DNA of 62,156 nucleotides from Methylomicrobium sp. (GTDB lineage Bacteria; Pseudomonadota; Gammaproteobacteria; Methylococcales; Methylomonadaceae): assembly GCA_018333785.1 (NCBI GenBank), contig JAGXSU010000002.1, forward strand, positions 1 to 62,156. Reading direction: 5' to 3'. A program made the translations under genes and the position numbers. Below, one piece after another: positions 8,965-17,992 of the stretch. A model generated the notes under the pieces. It was not told the origin of the DNA, did no database searches, and worked only from the letters and a program-made list of their open reading frames with translations. How positions within the stretch are numbered: the stretch's first letter is position 1; each line of letters starts with the position of its first letter.

Positions 8965-9603
8965 ATGTCACAGGAAATGTTATCAAGACAGGATCAACTA
9001 TTGGAATTGCTGCTGAATTCAAAGAAAGGTCTGAGTATTGAAGAAATTGCAGCCCGCCTGGAAATATCCAGAAACGCCGTTAAACAACACCTCACCGGCC
9101 TTGAAAACAGTCAACTGTTAAAAAAAGATACGCTGAACAACACTGGCGGACGGCCTTCCCGGAATTATGTATTAACCGAAAAAGGCATTAATCATTTCCC
9201 TAAACAATATGCCTGGTTCTGCAGTTTGATATTGGCGGAACTGAAAGATGAAATGAACGATGACTTGTTCAGGGCCTTCATGCGAAGAATTGCGGAAAAA
9301 TTGGCAAAGTCGCTAAAGCCGCAATTTATTGGAAAAAGTCTGGCAGAAAGAGCTGAACTCCTGGTAGAGATCATGCAATCTTTGGGATACCACGCTGATT
9401 TGAGCTCGGGCCCCGTCAATGTTGAACCGGCAATCGAAGCGTTTAACTGCGTTTATCATGATCTGGCTCAACAACATCCTGAACTGTGCGAGTTCGATAG
9501 AACCCTGATGGCAGCCCTTCTGGAACAACCCGTTGAACAAACAGGTTGTATGGCTAACAATGACTGTTCATGCCTGTTCAAGATAAAAATGAAGGCTGAC
9601 TGA
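8965..9603 (+). CDS. SufR-like winged-helix regulator with Fe-S-type cysteines
   Basis: A 212-aa DNA-binding protein of the ArsR/SufR-like group (COG2345 type). Residues 10-75 form a winged helix (EEIAARLEISRNAVKQHLTG, then GGRPSRNYVLTEKG). The C-terminal domain has cysteines C162-x12-C175-x19-C195-x5-C201-x-C203. The C-x12-C spacing and the following cysteines resemble the cluster ligands of cyanobacterial SufR, so an Fe-S or other redox cofactor is likely. A strong ribosome binding site (CAGGAG) precedes the ATG. It is divergent from the haemoglobin-reductase operon, its most probable target, with NO or O2 as plausible signals acting on the cluster. Regulation of suf genes is an alternative, but none are in the window near it. 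Confidence 0.82.
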   Translation: MSQEMLSRQDQLLELLLNSKKGLSIEEIAARLEISRNAVKQHLTGLENSQLLKKDTLNNTGGRPSRNYVLTEKGINHFPKQYAWFCSLILAELKDEMNDDLFRAFMRRIAEKLAKSLKPQFIGKSLAERAELLVEIMQSLGYHADLSSGPVNVEPAIEAFNCVYHDLAQQHPELCEFDRTLMAALLEQPVEQTGCMANNDCSCLFKIKMKAD

Positions 9604-9688
9604 GTGTCTAAATTCTAGGTTTTTTGCCCCCCGGCTCTCTCATTTTCAATCGAAGAGAACCGCGGACAAAACAGGCATTTTTATCGTC

Positions 9689-10735
9689 TCAGCAACAGGC
9701 TGCGCCGGAGTCCAAAGAGAGGCTTTTATTCGGCGGCGCGCAATCAAACAACCCAAAGTGAACCGTTTTATCGCCCCAAACATCAAAATGTCCGGCATAG
9801 CGGCTGGCGCTCAGCATATCGGCCGTATTACCGCACACCCTTAAAGGCCGGCCGGTTTCAAAATGATGATGATCGTCCAGATCAAAAGCATGAGGATGAT
9901 CAGGTAAACTGCCTTTGTAGCAGGCAACCTGACCATAATCTTCGCAGCGATCTTCAAGCGCTACTTTAAACGCCCTGACCGTAACTGATCGAAAAGTGAC
10001 CATTCCAATTTTTTCGGCTACTTCAGCATCATCGAGTGTGATCGGGCTTTCTTTGACAACCCGAACATCAGGACAGCCCAAATCGGATAGAGTCCGTCTG
10101 AAATCTTCCCAATATAAGGCTCCTCCAAGGCACTCACCCAGTAAAACCGGATCCGTTTTGAGTGCAGCCGGAATGCGCCTGTCAGAATATACGTCCGAAA
10201 AATAAAGCTCACCCCCAGGCTTTAATACCCGAAAGATTTCTGCCAGCACGCGCTTTTTATCCGGAGATAAATTAATCACACAATTGGACACAACCACGTC
10301 GATGGAATTATCTGCGATGCCCAGTGCCAGTAAGTCCTCGATATGCCCCTCAAGAAAGGTCACATTCGATTGAGCGTAACCGTATTGCTGAGCGTGCCAA
10401 TCACAATGTTGCCTGGCGACGGCCAATTGGGCCTCCGTCATATCCACGCCTATGACTTTGCCGGTTTCTCCGACCAGGCGAGACAACAAATAGCAGTCGC
10501 GGCCGGTGCCGCAACCCAAATCCAATACCGTACAGCCATCAAGACTGGGAGGAAGCGGAGAACCGCACCCATAAAAACGGGCAAGCACTTCGGGATGAAT
10601 ATCTTTTAGATAAGGCCGCAGATACAGCGGAACAGCGTCCAGAGTACAGCAGGCGCTGGTCTTTAAGTCTTTTGAAGAGGTAAGCACTTGTCCGTAATAA
10701 TTTTGAACGGACTCGGTTATGGCGGTTTCTGTCAT
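9689..10735 (-). CDS. arsM: arsenite S-adenosylmethionine methyltransferase (ArsM-like)
   Basis: Class I SAM-dependent methyltransferase. VLDLGCGTGRDCYLLS is SAM motif I (about residue 70), with GVDMTEAQL and FLEGHIEDL following. Conserved cysteines of ArsM are visible: SACC (about residue 28), VSNCVINLS (about 150) and GECLGGALYW (about 201). The protein ends in a Cys pair. ArsM methylates arsenite to volatile or exported methylarsenicals. The C-terminal part (about 260-348) is His- and Cys-rich. No arsR, arsB or arsC gene is adjacent, so it stands alone, convergent with the SufR-like regulator and followed upstream by the OmpA gene with its own terminator. Assignment depends on the cysteine set. 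Confidence 0.85.
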   Translation of the reverse strand: MTETAITESVQNYYGQVLTSSKDLKTSACCTLDAVPLYLRPYLKDIHPEVLARFYGCGSPLPPSLDGCTVLDLGCGTGRDCYLLSRLVGETGKVIGVDMTEAQLAVARQHCDWHAQQYGYAQSNVTFLEGHIEDLLALGIADNSIDVVVSNCVINLSPDKKRVLAEIFRVLKPGGELYFSDVYSDRRIPAALKTDPVLLGECLGGALYWEDFRRTLSDLGCPDVRVVKESPITLDDAEVAEKIGMVTFRSVTVRAFKVALEDRCEDYGQVACYKGSLPDHPHAFDLDDHHHFETGRPLRVCGNTADMLSASRYAGHFDVWGDKTVHFGLFDCAPPNKSLSLDSGAACC

Positions 10736-10829
10736 ATCAACCTCGATCGGTTAGATAAAATAGTGAGAATATCACATAAAAATGGGATTATTAACGGCCT
10801 TTAAATTACAGCTTAAGTCCTGTTTCGGC

Positions 10830-10862
10830 AAAAAAAAACCCGCATAAAGCGGGTTTTTTTTA
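10830..10862. terminator. bidirectional Rho-independent terminator
   Basis: A run of A, then CCCGC, a 5-nt loop ATAAA, GCGGG and a run of T. Reads as a terminator on either strand. It lies 19 bp beyond the OmpA stop on the minus strand. Confidence 0.93.
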
Positions 10863-10880
10863 TCCTTTACTTAAGAGGAT

Positions 10881-11927
10881 TTATTCAATCCAGACCAATT
10901 CAACACGACGGTTCAAAGAACGTCCTGCTTCTGTTTGGTTCTCAGCAACTGGGCGATCAGGACCGTAACCTTTAGCATGCATGCTGTCGGTAACGCCTTT
11001 TGATCTCAAATAATCCACTACCGATTGTGAGCGGCGTTGAGATAATCTCACGTTATATTTATAACCGCCTTCGCTACTGGTATGACCTTGAACTTCTATT
11101 TCTTTACCTTGTGGATACGCTTTCAATTGTGAAGACACGCCATCCAAAATAGCTTTGGCATTAGGTGTCAACTCAGCAGAATCATATTTAAAGGTAACGC
11201 CTTTCAATTCAATTTGAACCGGGCAACCTTGATAATCCACTTTACTGCCTGACATTGTGCCTGGGCATTTGTCTAAACAATCGTTAACGCCGTCCGCATC
11301 AGAATCGCGAGTAGAGCAATCATCAACGACAGGAATCGGCGCAGGCGCTTCATAATTGCTGGCTACTGCTTGTGGCTTTTCACCAAATGGTACAACAAAA
11401 CCCACGTTGACAGTCATATCATGGAACTCTTCAGTTCCTGCCTGTAAATGAGCATTCAGATTGTTGTTGTAACGGTAACGAACGTCACTGCGTAACAAAA
11501 AGTTATCATGCAGTTCGTAAGTAAAACCTGCACCGGCTTCACCGATGATAGTCGCTCCGCTCTCGCCGCGGAATGAAGTATTCATACCACCTGCGCCAAT
11601 GACCGTATAAGGGGAAAATTTGTCGCGGAAGAAATAATATTGAAGATCAGCTGTACCACCGGTCAAGTCCCAGCGTCCGCCATTTTCGCTGTTAAAACCT
11701 TGGTAAAAACCTTTCAGCTCAACATTGAAATGTTCGTTGAGCATCTTACCGAAGCCCATACCGCCGCCCCAATCATCTTTCGCATCGCGATCGCCGCCTG
11801 ACTTGATGAAGGTTCCAAAGGGAGCCACATACCAGCGATCATCGGTAGTGTGATCATCCGCCTGCGCAACCGACGTCAAGCCGATAGCAGACAATAAGGC
11901 CAAGGCCAATATCTGTTTCTTTTTCAT
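10881..11927 (-). CDS. ompA: OmpA-family outer membrane protein
   Basis: Outer-membrane beta-barrel with a periplasmic peptidoglycan-binding domain. A signal peptide ends at ...SVAQA (about residue 23). Residues 24-195 form the barrel region with alternating aromatic strands. A thrombospondin type-3-like calcium motif (DSDADGVNDCLDKCPGT, about 210) precedes the OmpA-like domain (about 235-348), which contains IEVQGHTSSEG and LSQRRSQSVVDYL and ends NRRVELVWIE. It links the outer membrane to the cell wall. A strong ribosome binding site (AAGGAG) precedes the ATG, and the gene is followed by a strong terminator, so it appears monocistronic and highly expressed. Its upstream region carries two hairpins. 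Confidence 0.95.
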   Translation of the reverse strand: MKKKQILALALLSAIGLTSVAQADDHTTDDRWYVAPFGTFIKSGGDRDAKDDWGGGMGFGKMLNEHFNVELKGFYQGFNSENGGRWDLTGGTADLQYYFFRDKFSPYTVIGAGGMNTSFRGESGATIIGEAGAGFTYELHDNFLLRSDVRYRYNNNLNAHLQAGTEEFHDMTVNVGFVVPFGEKPQAVASNYEAPAPIPVVDDCSTRDSDADGVNDCLDKCPGTMSGSKVDYQGCPVQIELKGVTFKYDSAELTPNAKAILDGVSSQLKAYPQGKEIEVQGHTSSEGGYKYNVRLSQRRSQSVVDYLRSKGVTDSMHAKGYGPDRPVAENQTEAGRSLNRRVELVWIE

Positions 11928-12257
11928 AAAAACTCCTTAGATGAGAAATTAAACTCGTGAAAACCAAATTGCTTACTATCGGGTGTTAATCCACTAAACC
12001 CAGACGGTAATAATGTAACGTCTGTCATCCTCAGTTTTATAAAACTGAAAGAAATAAGCGGAATGGCTCAAAAGCAAATGTGGCTATAAGCATACTTTTG
12101 TTGCATGCAGTATACACAACGCTCGATTATTGTGCAAAATTTAACTTAAAAAAAAGGGTTTTTTTCCAATTGCACGTTCTTCAATTAAGCGCTAATGCAT
12201 AATTAACCATTAAAAATCAATATTTTTCAGTTTATGCTTCTAACGGACCAACTTACT
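11928..12257 (-). promoter_or_regulatory. ompA upstream region with two hairpins
   Basis: 330 nt upstream of ompA. It contains an 18-bp perfect palindrome at 12031-12048 (TCAGTTTTATAAAACTGA) and a 6-bp stem CAGACG/CGTCTG at 12001-12024. These could stabilise the 5' untranslated mRNA, as known for enterobacterial ompA, or act as operators. The remaining sequence is AT-rich with no gene. Confidence 0.5.
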
Positions 12258-13622
12258 CTAACTCCGCAATAGGGCTAACAGTTCAGCGGTTTTTTCCTCC
12301 ATCAAAACAGTATTGTGGCGTGATTCCACGTTTAGCCTGACCACAGGCTCGGTATTTGACGATCTGAGATTGAAACGCCAGTCGGCAAATTCCATGCTGA
12401 CACCATCGGTTTCATCGACAATTAACGCGCTTTTCTGGTAAAAACCTCTTACTTTTTGAATAGCGGCTTCCGGATCGGCGAGTTTTGAATTAATTTCACC
12501 GGATGAAGGATAGGCAGCAATTCTCTCAGCGACAGCTTCTGACAAACGCAGTCCTTTTACACACAGCAATTCAGCCACCAGCAACCAGGGAATCATTCCG
12601 CTATCGCAATAAGCAAAATCCCTGAAATAGTGATGCGCACTCATTTCCCCGCCATAAACCGCATCTTCAAGCCGCATGCGTTCTTTGATAAACGCATGAC
12701 CGGTTTTCGATTGCACAGGAATGCCCCCCGCTTTGGACACCACATCAATGGTGTTCCAGGTTAAACGTGGATCATGGATAATTTTGGCGCCCGGTGTTTT
12801 TTGTAAAAATGCTTCGGCCAGTAATCCGACGATGTAGTAGCCTTCAATGAACTGCCCTTTCTCATCAAATAAAAAGCAACGATCGAAATCGCCGTCCCAG
12901 GCAATTCCCATATCCGCATGATGCTCCAGAACCGCTCGTGTCGTATCGGCGCGGCATTCCGGTAGCAATGGATTGGGGATACCGTTAGGAAAGGTGCCAT
13001 CGGCTTCATGGTGGACTTTGATAAATTCAACCGGCGCATGCTGTTCGGCAAATTTTTTCTCCAGAGCATCAATAACATGCCCGGCGGCCCCGTTTCCGGC
13101 ATTAACAACCAGCTTTAAAGGCTTCAAATTGCCAATATTGATATACGTCATCAAATGCGCAATATAGTCTTCCAGATGGGCAACGCGGGTCATGGTTCCT
13201 TTTTTAATCACCGGCCCAAACTGGTTTTCTTCAGCAAGCCGCTGAATTTCTCGAAGACCCGTATCGCCGCTGATCGGCTTGGCCTGATCTCTGACCAATT
13301 TCATGCCGTTATAATCCATGGGATTATGACTGGCTGTCACTTCGACACCGCCTTCAACAGCCATTGATTGCGCGGCAAAATAGATTTCTTCGGTACCCGT
13401 CATGCCGATATCAATAACATTCACACCGGCATCCATCAGTCCTTCGGCAAGCGCAATTTTCAACGATTCGGAGGTTAATCTTACGTCGCCCCCTACAACC
13501 ATCGTTTTAGCTTTTAAATACTCGCCGCTTGCACGGCCAATCCGGTAGGCAATGTCCTCATTCAACTCATCGCCCAGGCGCCCTCTGATATCGTAAGCTT
13601 TAAAACACGTTAAATTTTTCAT
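12258..13622 (-). CDS. manB: phosphomannomutase/phosphoglucomutase (AlgC/ManB type)
   Basis: Interconverts hexose 6- and 1-phosphates for nucleotide-sugar synthesis (GDP-mannose, lipopolysaccharide or exopolysaccharide). [14 protein letters not shown] at the N-terminus, the phosphoserine loop [16 protein letters not shown] (phospho-Ser in TASHNP, about residue 95), the metal loop [10 protein letters not shown] (about 240), the sugar loop [11 protein letters not shown] (about 325) and the phosphate-binding [14 protein letters not shown] near the C-terminus are all present. The start at 13622 ([11 protein letters not shown]) is preferred over an upstream in-frame ATG at 13670 because it matches the family N-terminus. 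About 454 aa, the normal length. Cytoplasmic; monocistronic here. Confidence 0.93.
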   Translation of the reverse strand: MKNLTCFKAYDIRGRLGDELNEDIAYRIGRASGEYLKAKTMVVGGDVRLTSESLKIALAEGLMDAGVNVIDIGMTGTEEIYFAAQSMAVEGGVEVTASHNPMDYNGMKLVRDQAKPISGDTGLREIQRLAEENQFGPVIKKGTMTRVAHLEDYIAHLMTYINIGNLKPLKLVVNAGNGAAGHVIDALEKKFAEQHAPVEFIKVHHEADGTFPNGIPNPLLPECRADTTRAVLEHHADMGIAWDGDFDRCFLFDEKGQFIEGYYIVGLLAEAFLQKTPGAKIIHDPRLTWNTIDVVSKAGGIPVQSKTGHAFIKERMRLEDAVYGGEMSAHHYFRDFAYCDSGMIPWLLVAELLCVKGLRLSEAVAERIAAYPSSGEINSKLADPEAAIQKVRGFYQKSALIVDETDGVSMEFADWRFNLRSSNTEPVVRLNVESRHNTVLMEEKTAELLALLRS

Positions 13623-13745
13623 CCTAATGTCCTTGTTTTGAGTTGGGCCTATTTTAGGGTTACCGGTCAAAATTTGTAAGGAAAAATAATCAACTCAAGA
13701 TTCGATCCATCACATCCATGCATAGTAATGAGAACATCGATGGCC

Positions 13746-14390
13746 TTACTTGACCGGTTCAGCAGATTGATTTTGATAGGCTCTGACCTGCCGCATGACA
13801 CTGTTTGCTCCCAGCGTTATCATCGGTTCCGGTACGCCTGCCTGGATTAATGCCGACATGGCCCAGGTATTACAGTTATTAAACAGATGGTAATCGCCGT
13901 TTGCAGCATAAAACCGGCTTTCGCCATAGAGGCCCCGCCCCAAATCGATTAATTGGCCCTGTTCATCTCTTACGAAAGAACGGTCTATATAACTTAACAT
14001 CGCATTAAGGCGCATGGGCGAAATCCGGATGCGCTGCACCTCACTGCTTCGAAAATAAATTCCGGGATCATAGGGGAGACCGACAAGATGCATGACTGAG
14101 CCAGTCGGCAATAACAAGGCTTTGATAGCCAAAAATAAAGAAAACGATTCTGCCTGATAAAAAGCCTGGTCGCCCCAACCGAATTCTATAAAACGGACAG
14201 CTTCGCCATTAAAAGGCAATCCGGCAATAACACCAGCGACCGCCTTGGCATCGATAACAATACCGGCATGCATACCATGATCAACCACATAAACGGCTAT
14301 CTCGTCTGACTTCACGGTATGTAAAGCCACGGTTTTGGCACCACACCCCAATAAAACGAGCAAGAGTAGAGAGAAAACAATCAATTTCAT
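13746..14390 (-). CDS. DUF2459 lipoprotein
   Basis: Function unknown. From the Met at 14390 (MKLIVFSLLL) a signal peptide leads to a lipobox LLGC (Cys about residue 16), so it is a predicted lipoprotein. The mature part matches DUF2459 features: VVDHGMHAGIVID near the start, FIEFGWGDQAFY in the middle and LFNNCNTWAMSALIQAG near the end. The conserved Cys-Asn and His are reminiscent of NlpC/P60-like hydrolases, but no activity is established. A Met four codons upstream is also possible. It stands alone between manB and a repeat element. Confidence 0.85.
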   Translation of the reverse strand: MKLIVFSLLLLVLLGCGAKTVALHTVKSDEIAVYVVDHGMHAGIVIDAKAVAGVIAGLPFNGEAVRFIEFGWGDQAFYQAESFSLFLAIKALLLPTGSVMHLVGLPYDPGIYFRSSEVQRIRISPMRLNAMLSYIDRSFVRDEQGQLIDLGRGLYGESRFYAANGDYHLFNNCNTWAMSALIQAGVPEPMITLGANSVMRQVRAYQNQSAEPVK

Positions 14391-14457
14391 AGGCGAATTC
14401 AACCAATAAATGCAACACCCAGCAAATTATCGGCATCAATTCCAGCCGTATAATAAA

Positions 14458-14620
14458 GCTGAAGTTTCCCAATAATTTAAAAAATGGACTGGCATTATGC
14501 TTGTGCTGCAAGGATTACCGGGATCCAGGACGCAAGGACTCAGCTTAGCTTTTGCCATCCATGGCTTCTGGATCCCGGCAATCCATACTGGAACGACGGC
14601 AACCAGCAAAACCTCGGCAA
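14458..14620 (+). repeat. interspersed repeat family A, copy 1 (degenerate)
   Basis: Starts GCTGAAGTTTCCCAATAATT, continues with a ggactggcattatgcttg block and, after a palindromic CTGGATCCCGGCAATCC segment, ends near GGAACGACGGCAACC. The first block and the GGAACGACGGCAAC block recur in the copies near 17683, 32267 and 50867. Confidence 0.75.
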
Positions 14621-14769
14621 AACGCCAATTGCCAAATCGGCACTCTATCCGACAACTTGGTATCAATACAGATAAACGGAGATATCTATCACCCGACGTG
14701 ACAAATATCACCGACATCACGCTGATGCCCACTCTAAAATCATCCTGCTTTTATTAATAGGATAATTTA

Positions 14770-16308
14770 ATGAAAAAAACGCTTTTATTCAGCGCTGTTG
14801 CCGCCATTCTTTCAAATACAGTATTAGCCGTCGAACTGGATCCATTAACTCCAGAGCAAAGGCATCATCAGGCCTATGAGTACCGGGAGCAACAGGCCAA
14901 TTATAATTATGATAATCATCCGGCCCCGCACCCAACGAACAGCGACGAAATGGCTGTACCGCATTTTTATGGACAATTTCATAAATCTTTACCACATTCG
15001 GATAACGGCCGAGTCGACAAGGATGCCTACCAACAATTACTCCACGCTATCGAAGCAGGAACCTTTGCTGCTTTTGAGCAAGTCCCGGTCGGCGGCCCTG
15101 TCAAACTTGCCAATCCACTGGCAGCACAGGTTTACGATCTTGTAGGAAGAGACAATCACGATTACGGCACTAAACCCCCACCTGCTCTGGGTAGCGCTGA
15201 GGCCGCCGCTGAAATGGTAGAAGTGTATGCGATGGCTCTATTGCGTGATGTTCCTTTCATTAGATATTCCCGTAACAGAAGCGTCATCAATATCGCCGAT
15301 GAACTGGCGAATCTAAAGGATTTTTATGGTCCCACCAGACCTGGATTATTGTTTAGAGGCATTTTTGAGGGCGATCAGGTCGGACCTTATATTTCGCAAT
15401 TTCTTTATAAGGATATTCCGGCCGGTCCCAAGGTGATCAATCAAAAATACACGCGTTACAAAGCGGGCGAAAACTTCATGACAGCTTATAACGAATGGCT
15501 GGCCATTCAGAATGGTCAAAATCCGACTCAATCGTTAACCACTTCCGACGAAAATTACATGTTGACTGGGCGTGATCTGGCGAGATATGTTCATCAGGAC
15601 TTCACTTATCAGGCTTTTCAAAATGCGGCGTTGATTTTGCTCGGCTGGGGCCCTGGCGTTTGGGATGACGGCAACCCCTATAAGACCGCCACTCGCCAGG
15701 GAGCCTTTGTCGATCTGGGGGCTGGAGAAATCCTCGACACTGTCGCTAAAGCGGGTAACGCTGCATTGAGAGCGGTCTGGTTTCAAAAATGGAATGTTCA
15801 TCGCCGCTTACGACCCGAAGAATATGGGGGGTTAGCCCAAAATAATCCTGGCTTGTTACATGCGCAATTCAATTCGTCCAGGGTTCTTAACCATGTTCAT
15901 AAAATTTATGGCACGAGATTATTACCCATGGCCTATCCGGAAGGTGCCCCTACACATCCGGCCTATCCCGCCGGGCATGCGGCTATCTCTGGTGCTTGCG
16001 CTACTGTGCTGAAAGCCTTCTTTAAAGAAGACGCCATCATACCTTCGCCGGTGCAGCCGAGCGCTAATGGCGTTTCTTTACAGCCAATCAGGGATGTATT
16101 GACCATCGGGGGTGAAATCAACAAACTGGCTTCAAATATTAGTTTAGGCCGCGATTGGGCTGGGGTTCATTATCGCAGTGACGGTAAAGAAGGCATGTTG
16201 CTGGGCGAAGAGGTGGGTATTGCCATTCTTAAAGATTGGCACGATGCTCATCCGGAAGTCCCTGCGCTTACACTCAAGAAATTTGATGGTGAAGAAATTC
16301 AAATATAA
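14770..16308 (+). CDS. vanadium-dependent haloperoxidase / PAP2-fold protein
   Basis: Secreted vanadate-binding peroxidase-fold protein. A signal peptide (residues 1-20, ending VLA) is followed by the helical PAP2/haloperoxidase domain. The three active-site blocks are present: KWNVHRRLRPE (about 339-349), PTHPAYPAGHAAISGA (about 394-412, with the axial catalytic-loop His region) and SLGRDWAGVHYRSD (about 458-471, with the Arg and the vanadate-ligand His). The family oxidises halides with H2O2, or acts as an acid phosphatase when phosphate replaces vanadate. At 512 aa it fits bacterial vanadium haloperoxidases. Halide choice cannot be read. It is monocistronic, with family A repeat upstream and repeat-like sequence downstream. 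Confidence 0.88.
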   Translation: MKKTLLFSAVAAILSNTVLAVELDPLTPEQRHHQAYEYREQQANYNYDNHPAPHPTNSDEMAVPHFYGQFHKSLPHSDNGRVDKDAYQQLLHAIEAGTFAAFEQVPVGGPVKLANPLAAQVYDLVGRDNHDYGTKPPPALGSAEAAAEMVEVYAMALLRDVPFIRYSRNRSVINIADELANLKDFYGPTRPGLLFRGIFEGDQVGPYISQFLYKDIPAGPKVINQKYTRYKAGENFMTAYNEWLAIQNGQNPTQSLTTSDENYMLTGRDLARYVHQDFTYQAFQNAALILLGWGPGVWDDGNPYKTATRQGAFVDLGAGEILDTVAKAGNAALRAVWFQKWNVHRRLRPEEYGGLAQNNPGLLHAQFNSSRVLNHVHKIYGTRLLPMAYPEGAPTHPAYPAGHAAISGACATVLKAFFKEDAIIPSPVQPSANGVSLQPIRDVLTIGGEINKLASNISLGRDWAGVHYRSDGKEGMLLGEEVGIAILKDWHDAHPEVPALTLKKFDGEEIQI

Positions 16309-16552
16309 TCGAAGGCATGAGTAGGCAATGAGAAGAGGTCTCCTCTTTAAACAGCGATTTTTGTAATTTCGCGAATTCATTTTCAGGGGGCTTTTGACTA
16401 GCCATTAACGCCGCCAGTCCGCGTAAGCGAATACAGAGATCACAAGGATGTGAAAGTTCAACGCCATCCATGGCATCTAGGCCCCGGCAATCCGTGCCGG
16501 GGCAACACCCACTTTTAACCCATACATAACCTTAAAGCTTTATATCAGCATT
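16309..16552. repeat. intergenic region with degenerate palindromic repeat
   Basis: Between the convergent haloperoxidase and Crp/Fnr genes. Bases about 16460-16510 contain GCCATCCATGGC and CCCCGGCAATCCGTGCCGGGG, a hairpin sharing its GGCAATCC core with the repeats near 14560, 28240 and 55100. It may serve as a terminator but has no T-run. Confidence 0.55.
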
Positions 16553-17275
16553 TCAACTTTTTCCGGGTATCAGTCCTGTGAGCCGGTAAAGCCGACCTTC
16601 ACCAACTTTAGAGATAATTCCTTCGTCTTTCAACTCGCCGATGGTCCGAGAAAATGTTTCTCTTGAAGTCCCCAGCATAGAGGCCATATCTTCATAGCCA
16701 AAAAAACGAACGGTATCGCGGTTATCGCCGCTTATTTCTAAGAGGTATTTCAGCAGGTTCAACACTCTTGATCGAACCGCGCCCGATGACAATTCACTAA
16801 TCCAGCGATCCGCAGTCGTCAAGTGCTGCTCCCAATGGGCCATCACTTTTTCGTTAAGCCATGGCTTTTCTGCTTCAAGACGTTTAAGCGTAACCGTGTA
16901 GATACGACACACATCGACCTCCTGCAACGCAATAGCGGTATGGCGATATGTTTTTCCCAGCAGAGCTTCAAGACCAATAATGGCGCCGGGGCCCAGCAAT
17001 CGTAAAATACGCTGCGAACCATCCAATTGTGTTTGAACCAGTTTCACGAAGCCGCGGCGAATCGAATACACCTTGTTGCCACGGTCCCCCTGATTGTAAA
17101 ACAGGGTTTGTTTCGGATATCGGAAATTATCAATGGGTTCAAGTATTTGGTCAAAGTCGTCATCCTTCAGGTCAGAAAACAACATCATTTTCCGAATACC
17201 GCACTGCTTGCAATCAGAACGGCCCAACCATTGTGGGTTAGTACATAAGGAACGAGTCCGCTGTTTTTTCATCAA
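16553..17275 (-). CDS. Crp/Fnr-family regulator, FNR-like cysteines
   Basis: A 240-aa cAMP-receptor-fold transcription regulator. Cysteines at positions 11, 22, 25 and 123 resemble the N-terminal cluster plus central cysteine of E. coli FNR (C20, C23, C29, C122), although the spacing differs, so an oxygen- or NO-sensitive Fe-S cluster is plausible. The cyclic-nucleotide-fold domain spans about 30-150 (LFYNQGDRGNKVYSIRRG; LLGPGAIIGLEALLG) and the helix-turn-helix is near 195-220 (DMASMLGTSRETFSRTIGEL). The recognition helix RETFSR matches FNR/CRP class. Monocistronic; targets unknown. A second Met at residue 2 is an alternative start. Confidence 0.87.
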   Translation of the reverse strand: MMKKQRTRSLCTNPQWLGRSDCKQCGIRKMMLFSDLKDDDFDQILEPIDNFRYPKQTLFYNQGDRGNKVYSIRRGFVKLVQTQLDGSQRILRLLGPGAIIGLEALLGKTYRHTAIALQEVDVCRIYTVTLKRLEAEKPWLNEKVMAHWEQHLTTADRWISELSSGAVRSRVLNLLKYLLEISGDNRDTVRFFGYEDMASMLGTSRETFSRTIGELKDEGIISKVGEGRLYRLTGLIPGKS

Positions 17276-17337
17276 AGATAACTCACGCTGTTAATGGAAG
17301 ATTTCAAATCAAATACGCGCACCTCTTCAAACAAAAA

Positions 17338-17547
17338 CTATTCCTCGGATAATTCCCTTTCTGCCTCTAACCAATCATCAAGTTCATAACCTGGATCAAA
17401 CCCCCTATGTACAGACTTGTAATAGGCAAGTTCAGCAATCCTTGCTTCACGATTTGGAAAATCGACCGTGTTGAGAGGCTGCTCAGCGTCTGAACCCCTC
17501 TCTGAATGAACTTTTTCTTCTGTGGATGACATGTAACACCTCGCCAT
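17338..17547 (-). CDS. DUF2934-containing small protein
   Basis: A 69-aa protein of unknown function. Its C-terminal half (REARIAELAYYKSVHRGF followed by PGYELDDWLEAERE) is the DUF2934 motif, often found in small soluble proteins of proteobacteria. No signal peptide or membrane segment. An internal Met at residue 6 (MSSTEEK) is an alternative start. It lies 62 bp upstream of the Crp/Fnr gene on the same strand, so the two may share a transcript. Confidence 0.8.
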   Translation of the reverse strand: MARCYMSSTEEKVHSERGSDAEQPLNTVDFPNREARIAELAYYKSVHRGFDPGYELDDWLEAERELSEE

Positions 17548-17992
17548 AATTATGATTTTTCAGGTTTTAATAAGCTGAGCAACTACCTGATTCAGAGCTG
17601 ATTATTACGCCTCCCTCAAATAAAAGTAATCAGGGTAACTACTTAGTCAGTTGAAGTTTCCAAGCATTTAAGTGAGCTGTGTTTGCATTGATAGTTGCCG
17701 TCGTTCCTGCGTGGATTTCCGTAGCCGTATGACCGCTCAAGGGAATCTATAAGCCATGGATGGCAAAGGCTGCAACCCAAGCACATGGCAGTCCGTTTTT
17801 GAAATTATTGGGAAATATCAATTAGTCAAAACGTCTACCCCTATCATCAATACTTAGTCACTCTTTTAGCGGACCAAAATGAAGGTGACGCAAAAAGATA
17901 AACCATTCTGAATAGAGACATTTCGATTTGAACAGTGCGATTAGTTTAGAATTGGCGCTTAATAGGACTTTGGTCTTTTCGTTTATTTCAAT
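17548..17992. other. 445-nt intergenic region containing repeat family A
   Basis: Divergent region between the DUF2934 gene and the response regulator gene. Most of its middle is repeat family A copy 2 (17683-17820, minus orientation). The remaining about 170 bp next to the response regulator should hold its promoter, but no clear boxes are visible. Confidence 0.55.
17683..17820 (-). repeat. interspersed repeat family A, copy 2
   Basis: Read on the minus strand it ends 17820 to 17771 with the conserved block (TTTCCCAATAATTTCAAAAA then CGGACTGCCATGTGCTTGGG). At 17683-17707 it has GCATTGATAGTTGCCGTCGT, which is the reverse complement of the block that follows copy 3 at about 32420-32445. Confidence 0.75.
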
